Positions 1 through 8,437 of a DNA stretch of 64,000 nucleotides are shown in pieces (the first letter of the stretch is position 1; each line of letters opens with the position of its first letter). The notes beneath the pieces are model-generated. The model was not told the DNA's origin, ran no database searches, and saw only the letters and a program-made list of their open reading frames with translations. The position numbers and the translations under genes were made by a program. The stretch is from Lysinibacillus sp. B2A1. GTDB lineage: Bacteria; Bacillota; Bacilli; Bacillales_A; Planococcaceae. The stretch spans positions 4,412,501 to 4,476,500 of the forward strand of contig CP027224.1 of the NCBI GenBank assembly GCA_002973635.1, given 5' to 3'.

Positions 1-1
1 G

Positions 2-400
2 GCTAGGATGATGAGGGCCGAGGCTGAAGGTGAAGGACAGCAAGGCATGTTATACGTGGGCAATGTCATTGTAAATCGAGCTGTTGCATCTTGTTTAGAC
101 TTCAACGATGTCAGAACCATCGAACAAGTCATTTACCAGGTACAAGGAGGAAACTATTCGTTTGAAGCCGTACAAAAGGGCAATATGTTTTACCAAAGAG
201 CGAGAGAAACGGAAAAAAGATTAGCGAAACAGAACTTAGACTACTGGCGACAACATCCAGCAAAATATGCACTTTGGTACTTCAATCCATATGCCCCATG
301 TCCCCCAACTTGGTACGGCCAACCGTTTACTGGACAATTTAAGAACCATTGTTTCTATGAACCAGCACCAGATACTTGTGAAAGTGTTTATATGGGGTAG
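2..400 (+). CDS. cwlJ: Spore cortex-lytic cell wall hydrolase CwlJ (5' end outside window)
   Basis: Hydrolase of the SleB/CwlJ family that degrades spore-cortex peptidoglycan during germination. The visible 133 codons open in frame at base 2 and read A-R-M-M-R-A-E-A-E-G-E-G, the start of the family domain, so the gene begins upstream; the ATGs at 8 and 11 are internal. Recognisable family blocks are EGEGQQGMLYVGNVIVNR, WYFNPYAPCP and the C-terminal CFYEPAPDTCESVY. B. subtilis CwlJ is about 142 aa, so only some ten residues are missing. There is no signal peptide in what is visible, as expected for CwlJ, which is made in the mother cell. CwlJ is known to work with GerQ, but no gerQ is seen here. 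Confidence 0.93.
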   Translation, partial: ARMMRAEAEGEGQQGMLYVGNVIVNRAVASCLDFNDVRTIEQVIYQVQGGNYSFEAVQKGNMFYQRARETEKRLAKQNLDYWRQHPAKYALWYFNPYAPCPPTWYGQPFTGQFKNHCFYEPAPDTCESVYMG

Positions 401-670
401 GGCCTTATTTTGATTTAAAGTGCCAAATTTTTAGTGGGAACTACCTGAATAATTGGTGTTCCCTTTTTCTTATCTTAAAATTATTTCATTGTTTTTAAAT
501 TTCCTTTCGGAACAAGTGGTATTTTATTCTTCTGCATGAGAAAACACTTTCATTTTGATATGCTCTCCATTAGGTAGACAGATGAAAAATACAATTTATA
601 TAATGGGGAGTATATCACCGAGAAGATGTACTATTTTTTATTTTTCATGCTTACAACGACCATTTTAAAA

Positions 671-706
671 ACCACACATTTCTTACTAATGTCAGAAATG
701 TGTGGT
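671..706. repeat. 36-bp palindrome, copy 1 (identical copy at 1517)
   Basis: Near-perfect inverted repeat with arms ACCACACATTTCT and AGAAATGTGTGGT around a short loop (TACTAATGTC). The same 36 bases recur at 1517-1552 with no difference that I can see. Neither strand has a U-run after the hairpin, so it does not look like an ordinary intrinsic terminator. Confidence 0.8.
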
Positions 707-779
707 CATGTTGTTGAAATACTATTATGTCAATGAAATCAAGGTGACAAATTAAAAAGTATAGCCCTTTTTCAAAACG

Positions 780-978
780 AGAGGTTGATTTCCGTTCCGA
801 CTGAGTGCTTTCCTGGGGGCGTCCGATGAGCCGCTTGGGGCAACAGGAGGTTGGTCACGAAGGCATTATCACAGGACGTGATGCTTTTAGCCTTCGTTCC
901 CCTAATATGCTCGCTCCAGGGTCTCATCTGTGACGCTGAATCCCCGAGGAGTCACTCAGTCTACACTCCAATCAACAT
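780..978 (+). repeat. Dispersed ~200-bp Bacillaceae intergenic repeat, copy A
   Basis: Non-coding repeat bounded by GATTTCCGTTCC at one end and CACTCCAATCAAC at the other, with an inner imperfect palindrome (GTCACGAAGGC ... GCCTTCGTTCC) around TCACAGGACGTGA. Related copies lie at 1264-1455 and 26440-26635. This kind of short GC-richer intergenic repeat is common in Bacillaceae genomes; no ORF is present. The flanking 401-780 and 980-1260 stretches hold no recognisable gene. Confidence 0.7.
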
Positions 979-1263
979 CGCTCATAGTATTTTCATGGCA
1001 TTTCACATAAATGTATAGTGATGAATTGAAGTCTTAACCATTACTATTTTGCACAAAGAAATGGAGCTTTGATAACATTTTTCTATGCGAAAGCAGAGCG
1101 ACAGCAATAAGTGGCTTTATGTAAAGTTACAAAGTAGTTTTATGCATAAAATGTAGGTTAACAGCTGTAGAATTGTACCAATATTTTATCCATTTAATGA
1201 TGGTGAGTAACATGCTTATACTTTACTTTTCTTTTGAGGAAGAAAATATTTAAAGTTCTACAC

Positions 1264-1455
1264 TATTGCTGATTGGAGTGTAAGGCTACTCGACTCCCGT
1301 GGGATAGCGAGACAGACGAGAAACTGAGGCCAACACGATGTTGGTCACGAAGGCATTGTCACAGGACGTGACGCACTTAGCCTTCGTTCCTCCAGCGTAG
1401 GAAGCGGCTCGTCGCTCGCCCACTGGAAAGCGAGTAGCCTGGAACGGAAATCACC
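1264..1455 (-). repeat. Dispersed ~200-bp intergenic repeat, copy B (outer arms inverted)
   Basis: Begins GATTGGAGTGTAAGG and ends TGGAACGGAAATC, the reverse complement of the two ends of copy A. The inner block GTTGGTCACGAAGGCATTGTC nevertheless runs in the same direction as in copy A, so the core is flipped relative to its arms. Confidence 0.65.
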
Positions 1456-1516
1456 TTCATTTGACTTAGTAGTGTTCACAAAGAATCCCTTGACCATTTA
1501 GTTTTTCAACACTATG

Positions 1517-1552
1517 ACCACACATTTCTTACTAATGTCAGAAATGTGTGGT
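1517..1552. repeat. 36-bp palindrome, copy 2
   Basis: Same 36-base inverted repeat as at 671-706. It lies just downstream of the stop of the minus-strand gene 1564-3045 and could cap its transcript, although there is no U-tract on that strand. Confidence 0.75.
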
Positions 1553-1563
1553 GTGGTTATTCA

Positions 1564-3045
1564 CTATTCTTCAAAAAGATCCATCGGCATAGTTTCCATA
1601 AATTCCCTTAATTCTCGAATACCAGGAAGCTCACTTTCTACAAGTTCTACACCTAGAATTTTCGCAAGCGGTTGAAGCATCGGTCTTACCTCTTTAGAGA
1701 CAAATATTTTACTTGGTCTTACCTCTAAGCCTTGTAAATATGCCCATAAAATGCTTTGTGCAATTGGTGGCGTTTTAGGCATAGGGAACATTTCGTGTCC
1801 AATCACCAAATTGCTTCCTCGTTCAACAAGCATGCCAACAATCGGAAAAACAGTGCGGTTGGTTTGTTCCATTTCTACACCAAAAGGCATGTAAAATAAA
1901 TCATATTCTAGTTGTAATGCACTTTTAGGCTTTTTCTTATATTGTGCTTTCTCAAACATTGAAATTTCCTCGTAGCACTCGTACGTTGGTTTTGAGACCT
2001 GAAGCTTCAAAATATAAATTTCTTGTAAATTACCATCCATTTGCACTTTAAACGCTGGATATTCATGTGCAGCTACCTGCGGATATTGCCAGCCAGCCTT
2101 CCGAGCCTCTGTTATATTAATCATCGTATTTACAATATCAATTAAAAGCTCTACCTCAGAATAGTTTGGTATTTCAGGATGCGTCCCCTCCTGGTAGCTA
2201 CGGAATTGAATCCAGTTCTTCTTTCCTCTATACGATAGCCCACAATCTTTAATGAGCTGATAATCTGCTGGTTCTAACTCTTCTCTATCAACATAATTCA
2301 CAGTTAAAGCATTTAAGCTATAAGAAAAATCACTTGATACATTTTTTTCAAAAAGAATTTTTGCTAAGCTAGCATAACCATATTCCATATCAAAAACCAT
2401 TAATCCAAACTCTTCACCGGCAGCTCCCATAACAGAAACAAGTACCTTGAAATCCATATCTACATAGTCAATAACAATAATCTCATCATTTTCTAAGTAT
2501 TGCCACGGCTTTAACTTTTTTAGGTCATTTGTAAGCTCCAATAAAGTAAGATAATCTGGTTCCTGGCTTTCTAGAAAATCTACAAAGTTTTCTACCTCTT
2601 CCCTCACCGTTATCCGTTCATTGATTTCCTCGATATTAATCTTGCTTAATTTTCCTGTATGAATATCACCTGCTCCAGCGATACATATAGCTTTTTCTGA
2701 ATTCATTGGTAATTGAACATAACTATCTAACCGAATAATAAATGATTCATTGGTATCGATAACTTGTGCAATCGCTTCATCACCAGACTTTCGAAACCAT
2801 TTAATGACCAGCTCATCCTCTGAGTCGAAATCCGTGTCATTTTCAGGTAAAAATAATATCTTTTCTTTATTCACAGATACTTGTCCATCTTTTTTAATCA
2901 TTTCAAAATCAACATAATCCGAATCATCCAAACCAAAGCTTAGCAATAAAAGCTCATCTAATAAATCAAATCTACTTTCCTCTGGTAACAAAAGCTTTCG
3001 ATAGATTTTCGGCTTTTTCTTACTTTCTATATGAAGTTGTATCAT
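1564..3045 (-). CDS. Hypothetical protein, 493 aa, acidic
   Basis: Function unknown. Start ATG at 3045 is supported by an AGAGG ribosome site. The N-terminal 40 residues (IQLHIESKKKPKIYRKLLLP) loosely resemble the opening of pRiA4b ORF-3-like domains. The C-terminal half, with conserved-looking stretches such as GHEMFPMPKTPP and LWAYLQGLEVRPSKIFVS, resembles the uncharacterised DUF6930/DUF7309 type of Bacillota proteins; both resemblances are from memory and weak. No signal peptide or membrane segment; probably cytoplasmic. It is preceded by a 28-codon ORF (3068-3154) that may share its mRNA. Not obviously part of the DUF262 cluster upstream, from which it is separated by a hairpin at 3585-3627. 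Confidence 0.75.
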   Translation of the reverse strand: MIQLHIESKKKPKIYRKLLLPEESRFDLLDELLLLSFGLDDSDYVDFEMIKKDGQVSVNKEKILFLPENDTDFDSEDELVIKWFRKSGDEAIAQVIDTNESFIIRLDSYVQLPMNSEKAICIAGAGDIHTGKLSKINIEEINERITVREEVENFVDFLESQEPDYLTLLELTNDLKKLKPWQYLENDEIIVIDYVDMDFKVLVSVMGAAGEEFGLMVFDMEYGYASLAKILFEKNVSSDFSYSLNALTVNYVDREELEPADYQLIKDCGLSYRGKKNWIQFRSYQEGTHPEIPNYSEVELLIDIVNTMINITEARKAGWQYPQVAAHEYPAFKVQMDGNLQEIYILKLQVSKPTYECYEEISMFEKAQYKKKPKSALQLEYDLFYMPFGVEMEQTNRTVFPIVGMLVERGSNLVIGHEMFPMPKTPPIAQSILWAYLQGLEVRPSKIFVSKEVRPMLQPLAKILGVELVESELPGIRELREFMETMPMDLFEE

Positions 3046-3067
3046 TATTTAACCTCTTTTCTATTTG

Positions 3068-3154
3068 TTAAACTGTTGGGATGAAATCATAGCTTAATCT
3101 GCCTTCGTCGTCACCAAAAGAAATAAAACTGCTCTCCATTGGTACCATCCCCAT
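3068..3154 (-). CDS. Small ORF, 28 codons, upstream of the 493-aa gene
   Basis: Reads M-G-M-V-P-M-E-S-S then a Phe/Gly/Asp-rich tail ending FIPTV. An AAGGTGG ribosome site sits six bases before its ATG, and its stop is 22 bases before the next start, so a translated leader or small protein is plausible. No family recognised. The alternative is the degenerate tail of a lost gene. The rest of 3155-3584 shows nothing I can interpret. Confidence 0.35.
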   Translation of the reverse strand: MGMVPMESSFISFGDDEGRLSYDFIPTV

Positions 3155-3584
3155 TGTGAACCACCTTTTAATTATTTCATTGATTATATTTCCGGGCTGC
3201 AAGATTCTATATCCTATCTGTTGCCATGCACCTCTTTATCAGCTTTATAAATTAAATAGCGTGGTTGCAAGAAAGATAGTACTTCTTAAGTATAAATATA
3301 TTACAGTTATACATCTCAACAAATTGCCAGTCAAAAAATACTTTCTTGATAATTAATATATCATGCTTTATTGATAATCAAGAAGGTCTTTGATATTTGC
3401 AAAAACTTCCCTTCAAATAATAATATATAAATTATCCCTATGCACACTACCTAAATGATAATTCTTAAGACTTTGCTACTATATATTTTCTAAAATTCAA
3501 TTCGTTCACCATTTTGATAGATTCGATCTACTTGTAGATTTAATAAAGCTTTGACAACAAGTGAAGATCTCTCAAAAATGTTTA

Positions 3585-3627
3585 GGGGTGTGGGAAAGCA
3601 GAATTGCATCTGTCTTTCCCACACCCC
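3585..3627 (-). terminator. Strong GC hairpin, probable terminator
   Basis: Perfect 14-bp stem (GGGGTGTGGGAAAG / CTTTCCCACACCCC) with a 15-base loop, immediately downstream of the 168-aa minus-strand gene. On the minus strand it is followed by CATTTTTGAG, a modest U-tract. It may act in both directions. Confidence 0.6.
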
Positions 3628-3678
3628 TTCTATTTTGAATCTTACAAATTTCCTATCATTTCATTCTTTCTATATTAA

Positions 3679-4185
3679 TTAATTCTCTTCGATAAACATT
3701 TTATCTGCAATAGATGAATCTTTAGTAAGCCAGAAATTTTTATAAAAATCGCTCAACTCTAATTGAATGTATCCAATTTCATTAATCTCATAATCTTCTC
3801 CTACTAGATATCCCCATTCTATCGTTAGCTTATTGATAAAGAGCTTATATAATCTCAATGACAATTCTTCATATTTTTGCACACCACAAACATGAATTTT
3901 ACCGTGTAAATCCTTTATTGATTTATTTTCTTGTATCCAATGCATACCAAATAACTCTTCTACTTCTTCAATAGGTAATAAATTATAAAAATTATTGAGT
4001 GTTTTATCTTCTATTTGTAACTTCTTTATTAAATCTGAATTGTATATTTTGATATGGTAGCGATAATAACCTCTATGATTGTCTCTCATTCTTTGAAATT
4101 CTGATTTGCCATAACGTTTCTCGTAAAAGGTCAATGAAATTTTAATTCCTCCCTCTTCCCTCAGCTCTTCACTAGTTCTGAACAT
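3679..4185 (-). CDS. Hypothetical protein, 168 aa
   Basis: Unrecognised soluble protein, rich in Tyr, Lys and Glu, with no signal peptide, membrane span or obvious motif. It reads in the same direction as the DUF262 genes upstream, about 100 bases after the 3' end of the split DUF262 gene, and is the last gene before the 3585-3627 hairpin, so it is probably the distal member of that transcription unit. Start at 4185 is taken because it is the first ATG; no strong ribosome site was seen, which leaves the start uncertain. Confidence 0.6.
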   Translation of the reverse strand: MFRTSEELREEGGIKISLTFYEKRYGKSEFQRMRDNHRGYYRYHIKIYNSDLIKKLQIEDKTLNNFYNLLPIEEVEELFGMHWIQENKSIKDLHGKIHVCGVQKYEELSLRLYKLFINKLTIEWGYLVGEDYEINEIGYIQLELSDFYKNFWLTKDSSIADKMFIEEN

Positions 4186-4286
4186 ATGTAAACATGCTCT
4201 ACAATATCCGAATTGATTCGTACCTCAGTTTCCTCTATATAGTTATTTATTTTTATAAAAATAAATAACACTTAATTTACCTGTTT

Positions 4287-5228
4287 TTATACTTTTACAA
4301 GTTGCTTATTTAATTTCTCCAACCAATTAAATACTTCAGCTACAGTTTCTATTTCTTGAACTAACGTCCACTCTTGTTTGACTTCATCATATCGTTCTAT
4401 AACGAATTTCACAGCATTATATGTGATGCCATATTCATCGTTAATGAGCATGTATTTATTTGCATAATCAGCACCAACTGAATGTATATACTCAATATTT
4501 AAATCCCCAAATTTATTAAGGCTTTGTAAGTGTAAAGAATACGTTCTATATTCAGCACAGTAACCATTCGTTGCATTCGTTTTTAACAATAAAATGACAC
4601 CATCATCTAGCTTCCGAATATTTCGATTTTCTCCACAATATTTCTCAATAATTTCTGGGTATAAAATAAAATCTGTTCGCCAATCATCTCCAGTAAAATT
4701 CGCAATAATATCATTTAATGTCTTGTCTACAGGGCTAACATCTAGAGCATCAAGTATCTCCTTCAAATAACATACGTTTTCCTCACGTAAATAGCGTTTC
4801 CAGCTGTAATCACGATCAAAGTTATCTCTTAAAAACGTATGATTCCGCCCGATTTTCAATAAATAATCACCTATGCAAAGCAATGCACGTGATAATAAAG
4901 TAGAGGACACCTTCAAACTTTTCTCTCCAAAAATACGCTTCGCCTTTTCAAAATATTGCAGAAAGCTCTTTTGCCTATCTTGATGATCAATCACACGATA
5001 AATTGTATTGTCAGCAATATCACTAAATTTTAATAAAAAGCTTATTTCTCCTAAGAAATATGGGTAATCCTCAACTTTTTCTATTAATGGCTTCCAATTT
5101 GAATCAAGCGCTTTTAGCATTGCTTTATTTATTTCTTGCTGTATCTGACTTTGATAGAAGCCCTCTAATTTCATATTACCTGAGGCTAAATGCGCATCAA
5201 TATTATTGACATAATCCTTTAAATTATA
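4287..5228 (-). pseudogene. C-terminal half of a stop-interrupted DUF262-family protein
   Basis: A 295-codon ORF begins with ATG at 5174, but the same frame is open back to 5228, directly after the TAA that ends the gene 5229-6434. The two ORFs are therefore one reading frame interrupted by a single TAA; without it the product would be about 715 aa. The residues (KLEGFYQSQIQQEINKA, FRDNFDRDYSWKRYLREE-like stretches) look like the helical C-terminal region of long DUF262 proteins rather than a stand-alone family. A weak CAGGT site precedes ATG 5174, so separate translation as a two-piece protein cannot be excluded. A sequencing error is the trivial alternative. Confidence 0.7.
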
Positions 5229-6434
5229 TTATGCTATAATCGACAAACGATATTCTGATACATTGTTATAAAGCGTGTTTTCAGTTACATTTCGAACATA
5301 GCGAAGCCACTTATTTAATGAATCCACCTGTAATTGCGGTGCATATTTTACATAGATAACTAAGCTGTATAATTGAATTCGCTCTGTATATGTAACCTGG
5401 TCTGATAAATTTCGCTGGAATAAAGCCTCTACATCTATTAATTGGGCATCTGCCAATGAAATAAGCTGCTCAAACTTATTTAAAAAGAATGCCATTTCCT
5501 GCATCCAATCTGAAGCATTTAATTTAGCTGCCTTCAAATCAGTATCTAATAAGGCTATATCATTCTTTTTTAAAAATACATCTAGTATTTCTGTAGATGC
5601 GGATTGGCTTGCTACTTGATTTGCCAACATTGTTTTTATCAATTGATAAAAGGCAATATCATACTCTTTTTTGGCGTAACGCCACAATAAATCCGTCCAT
5701 TTAGTATCTATTTGGATAAAAAAATCCTCTACCTGCTTCATTGGGATTGCTTGTGATTCTTGAATATAGCCTTGTAAACGTGCCTTAAAAATTTCAAATA
5801 TTGTTAATGGCTTTCCACGCGCATTCATTTTAATATAGAGTGAGTCCTCCAAGTTGAATTTATCTAAATCAATAAAATAAAACTGGATTGTATCACTTTC
5901 TAAATGATTTAAAATGGGCTGCTGATATTTTTGATGAATAGCATCAAGCATCACAAGTGACGATTGTACTGTCGGGTCCATTAGCCAACGCTCAAAGAAA
6001 GTTGCTTCATTTTTTAGCTGCTGGCTAATCGTTTCCTTGTTAAAGTCTATTTTTTGAATCGTCGTTAAAAACTCAAAAAACTGCTTACTATGCTGTCTTG
6101 TTTCATAGGAAAATTTCTCAAATATTTGGTGATACTCTTTCATTTTATTTTCACGCAGCACCACATACCAATGTAATAAATATAATGTAGTTAGCCGCTG
6201 TTGCCCATCTAAAGGAGCAAAATGCTGTTCCTCATCTGTTGTGCCATATATAAAATCTAACAAAACAGGTTGGCGCTCATGTAAACTGCTAAACAATTGA
6301 TTTAAAAATTTTTCTCGCACTTCTATAGCTCTCGAATTATCCAAGCCTTGTACATAATCTCTTTGAATAATTGGAATAACAATTTTGTATGTATGAATCA
6401 ATTTCCAAAAAGTATATACTTCTGCTGTATTCAA
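5229..6434 (-). CDS. DUF262 (GmrS-like) protein, N-terminal part before an in-frame stop
   Basis: DUF262 (ParB-like nucleotide-binding, GmrSD N-terminal) domain. IPIIQRDYVQG near residue 20 and PLDGQQRLTTLYLL near residue 75 are the two family signatures; the QR and DGQQR residues bind and hydrolyse nucleotide in GmrSD-type type IV restriction proteins. The ORF can open at GTG 6446, but AGAGG abuts that codon; TTG at 6434 has the same site at nine bases, so I use it. It starts about 20 bases after the stop of the DUF262-DUF1524 gene, clearly one operon. Frame continues past TAA 5229-5231 into 4287-5228 (see that entry). Lacking the C-terminal half, this ~401-aa piece may be non-functional. 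Confidence 0.8.
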   Translation of the reverse strand: MNTAEVYTFWKLIHTYKIVIPIIQRDYVQGLDNSRAIEVREKFLNQLFSSLHERQPVLLDFIYGTTDEEQHFAPLDGQQRLTTLYLLHWYVVLRENKMKEYHQIFEKFSYETRQHSKQFFEFLTTIQKIDFNKETISQQLKNEATFFERWLMDPTVQSSLVMLDAIHQKYQQPILNHLESDTIQFYFIDLDKFNLEDSLYIKMNARGKPLTIFEIFKARLQGYIQESQAIPMKQVEDFFIQIDTKWTDLLWRYAKKEYDIAFYQLIKTMLANQVASQSASTEILDVFLKKNDIALLDTDLKAAKLNASDWMQEMAFFLNKFEQLISLADAQLIDVEALFQRNLSDQVTYTERIQLYSLVIYVKYAPQLQVDSLNKWLRYVRNVTENTLYNNVSEYRLSIIA

Positions 6435-6455
6435 ACTAGATGACACCTCTTTCGT

Positions 6456-8153
6456 TTATAATATCGATTGTAATTCTGTTTCAATTGCTTTTAAATACTC
6501 ATCACGGTCATTTTTAGACCAATAATTCATATTTTGAATGTTACTGCTATAATACTTTAAAAAAACATTCTTCGTACAAGGCGGAATATATGTCCCACTT
6601 CTATCGCGCAAAATAATTTCTTTACGTTTTATTGGGAAAATCGCATTTTTATAAGAGCGATTTGTTTGGCGATCTAACAGCGTTAAATTCGACAGCCCAT
6701 TGATATTAAAATTATCATCACTAAATAAGCTCTCCACTGTTAAAAGTAAGTCCTCAAAGCCAGTCGTTTCCTTCTGGGCAATAAAATCCTTCACCTTTTG
6801 TTGTAATGTCAGGTCTGTAATTAATCCTTCAAACTCTCCTAATAATGCATTTTGTGCTTCCTTTTCATTAGGTAGCTTACTTTGCAACGCATGAATATGT
6901 TCAATATCCCATTCCTCTGTTTTATAGCGTTCAAAATCAAAAAGCTGATTTGACTCTGAATTATTTTGCAATGTAAATATATTGAATAACAATAATGTAT
7001 TAGTAATTTCTTTTTTATTTTTTGTACAATCCAATTTCTCTAAGGTAATATTATGGAAATAACCTGCAATTTTATCTAGTAAAAAATGTTCAAATTGATC
7101 CTTATTCATCTTTAAGAATGCTTGAAATAATATTTTTAGTGATACACCCGTTGTTAATAAATACCCTACATAATGATAAAACATTCTGTTTTCATACCAT
7201 TCCAAAAGGGTCTGATACACATCAAAAATTCGCTTCCAAAGATTTTTAATTATCGTTTCCTTCGAAACGCCCTGTGCTATTTCAGCCTCCATGATTTCAT
7301 TAAAAACATGGAATGTATGATATTGATCCCATTGTCCTTCAATAGTATTTGTTAAGCCAACGACAAGCTCAAAAAGCCATTCAATTCGCGTAGAATATTG
7401 GTGTTTACTATTGTTTTGCAAAAAGAACCAAAATTTATCATTTTGTAGGCTGTATTCTATCTGATCCCATTGGTTCGATATTTCAAGCTGTTTTAACTGA
7501 AGATATTTTTCATCGCTATTGCTGTCAGCTAAATGAGTGCTACTTAAAAATAAAGCCTTAATCAACTCGGCATCATTCAATAGAATCTTTCCACTATTCG
7601 TACGAGAAAACAGCTCAATTGGATCTGTTTTCTCACCAATTTCATACCAGATTACCTTTACATTTGCCTTAAGAATTCCAGCAAATTCAGAAATATCATC
7701 CGCAAGCTTTTCTTCAATCCAAGCGTCAATTGTTTGATATGCCGTAAGCATATAATAATAATCGATATTATCAACATCTGTATCACTTTTCGTTGTAATA
7801 TTCTCTAAAAAATCTGCACTCTCCTCACGTGATTGATAACGCAGCTTATACGGCTCATTTTGTCGCTTCATATATGTTGTAAACACCTTTAATATTAAAT
7901 AAATGGTTGTTAAACGCTGTTGACCGTCGATGAGCTCCCACTGATTTTTCACCTTTTTCACTATCACAGGTTGTAGCCAATATATCTCATCACGTGATTG
8001 TTTTTGCAGCATAAATTCATACAGGTCCTCCAGTAATTCTTTTACCTGAATACTAGTCCATCTGTACCCTCTTTGATATGTTGGTATAAAAAATGAGCCT
8101 TCTAAATTCATTAACTCACGGATATTTTTACTAGTTAATAATACTTGCTGCAT
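6456..8153 (-). CDS. GmrSD-family DUF262-DUF1524 protein, 565 aa
   Basis: Two-domain protein of the GmrSD/BrxU type, which restricts phages with modified DNA. The N-terminal DUF262 domain shows IPTYQRGYRW (about residues 23-32) and LIDGQQRLTTIYLI (about 75-88). The C-terminal DUF1524 (HNH-like) domain shows EWDIEHIHALQ (about 413) and the signature LSNLTLLDRQTNRSYKN (about 488) with a following KRKEI. These are the nucleotidase and nuclease halves that couple NTP hydrolysis to cleavage. Start at 8153 has an ideal GGAGGAGGTG site. It has its own promoter (8220-8248) and follows the terminator of the dynamin operon, so it is transcribed separately. A second DUF262 gene follows directly, giving a tandem pair. 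Confidence 0.9.
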   Translation of the reverse strand: MQQVLLTSKNIRELMNLEGSFFIPTYQRGYRWTSIQVKELLEDLYEFMLQKQSRDEIYWLQPVIVKKVKNQWELIDGQQRLTTIYLILKVFTTYMKRQNEPYKLRYQSREESADFLENITTKSDTDVDNIDYYYMLTAYQTIDAWIEEKLADDISEFAGILKANVKVIWYEIGEKTDPIELFSRTNSGKILLNDAELIKALFLSSTHLADSNSDEKYLQLKQLEISNQWDQIEYSLQNDKFWFFLQNNSKHQYSTRIEWLFELVVGLTNTIEGQWDQYHTFHVFNEIMEAEIAQGVSKETIIKNLWKRIFDVYQTLLEWYENRMFYHYVGYLLTTGVSLKILFQAFLKMNKDQFEHFLLDKIAGYFHNITLEKLDCTKNKKEITNTLLLFNIFTLQNNSESNQLFDFERYKTEEWDIEHIHALQSKLPNEKEAQNALLGEFEGLITDLTLQQKVKDFIAQKETTGFEDLLLTVESLFSDDNFNINGLSNLTLLDRQTNRSYKNAIFPIKRKEIILRDRSGTYIPPCTKNVFLKYYSSNIQNMNYWSKNDRDEYLKAIETELQSIL

Positions 8154-8219
8154 AACGGCACCTCCTCCAATTTCATTAATATATTAAATTCTCCATATGT
8201 ATGAATATTCCTTTTTTTC

Positions 8220-8248
8220 TTATAATAGAAAGAGAGAGAATGTCTCAA
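8220..8248 (-). promoter_or_regulatory. Probable sigma-A promoter for the DUF262 operon
   Basis: On the minus strand TTGAGA is followed after 17 bases by TTATAA (overlapping TATTAT), about 70 bases before the DUF262-DUF1524 start and after the terminator of the preceding operon. Confidence 0.55.
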
Positions 8249-8335
8249 AAAAAGTACCTTCATTTGATATGTCTATCATACCTGTATATGCTTCACTTTT
8301 ATTGACCTAGTTGATTACCAGTGCCTTTTTAAGCG

Positions 8336-8384
8336 AAAAAAAACCCCATAAGATTAACAGATTTAATTCTGTCAATCGTATGGG
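8336..8384 (-). terminator. Intrinsic terminator of the dynamin operon
   Basis: Long imperfect stem (CCCATAAGATTAACAG / CTGTCAATCGTATGGG); on the minus strand it is followed by eight consecutive U. It lies 54 bases after the last gene of the operon (stop at 8438) and separates it from the DUF262 genes. Confidence 0.85.
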
Positions 8385-8437
8385 AATTTCTATAATCTTC
8401 TGTTACGCTTATTATTTCTTTAGTTTTTGTCGAATCA

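Noticed and set aside
671..706. 36-bp palindrome as a rho-independent terminator of cwlJ
   Set aside because: It lies 270 bases past the stop and has no U-run on the plus strand.
3156..3356. 66-codon plus-strand ORF
   Set aside because: No ribosome site, low-complexity hydrophobic/basic product, nothing on either side supports it.
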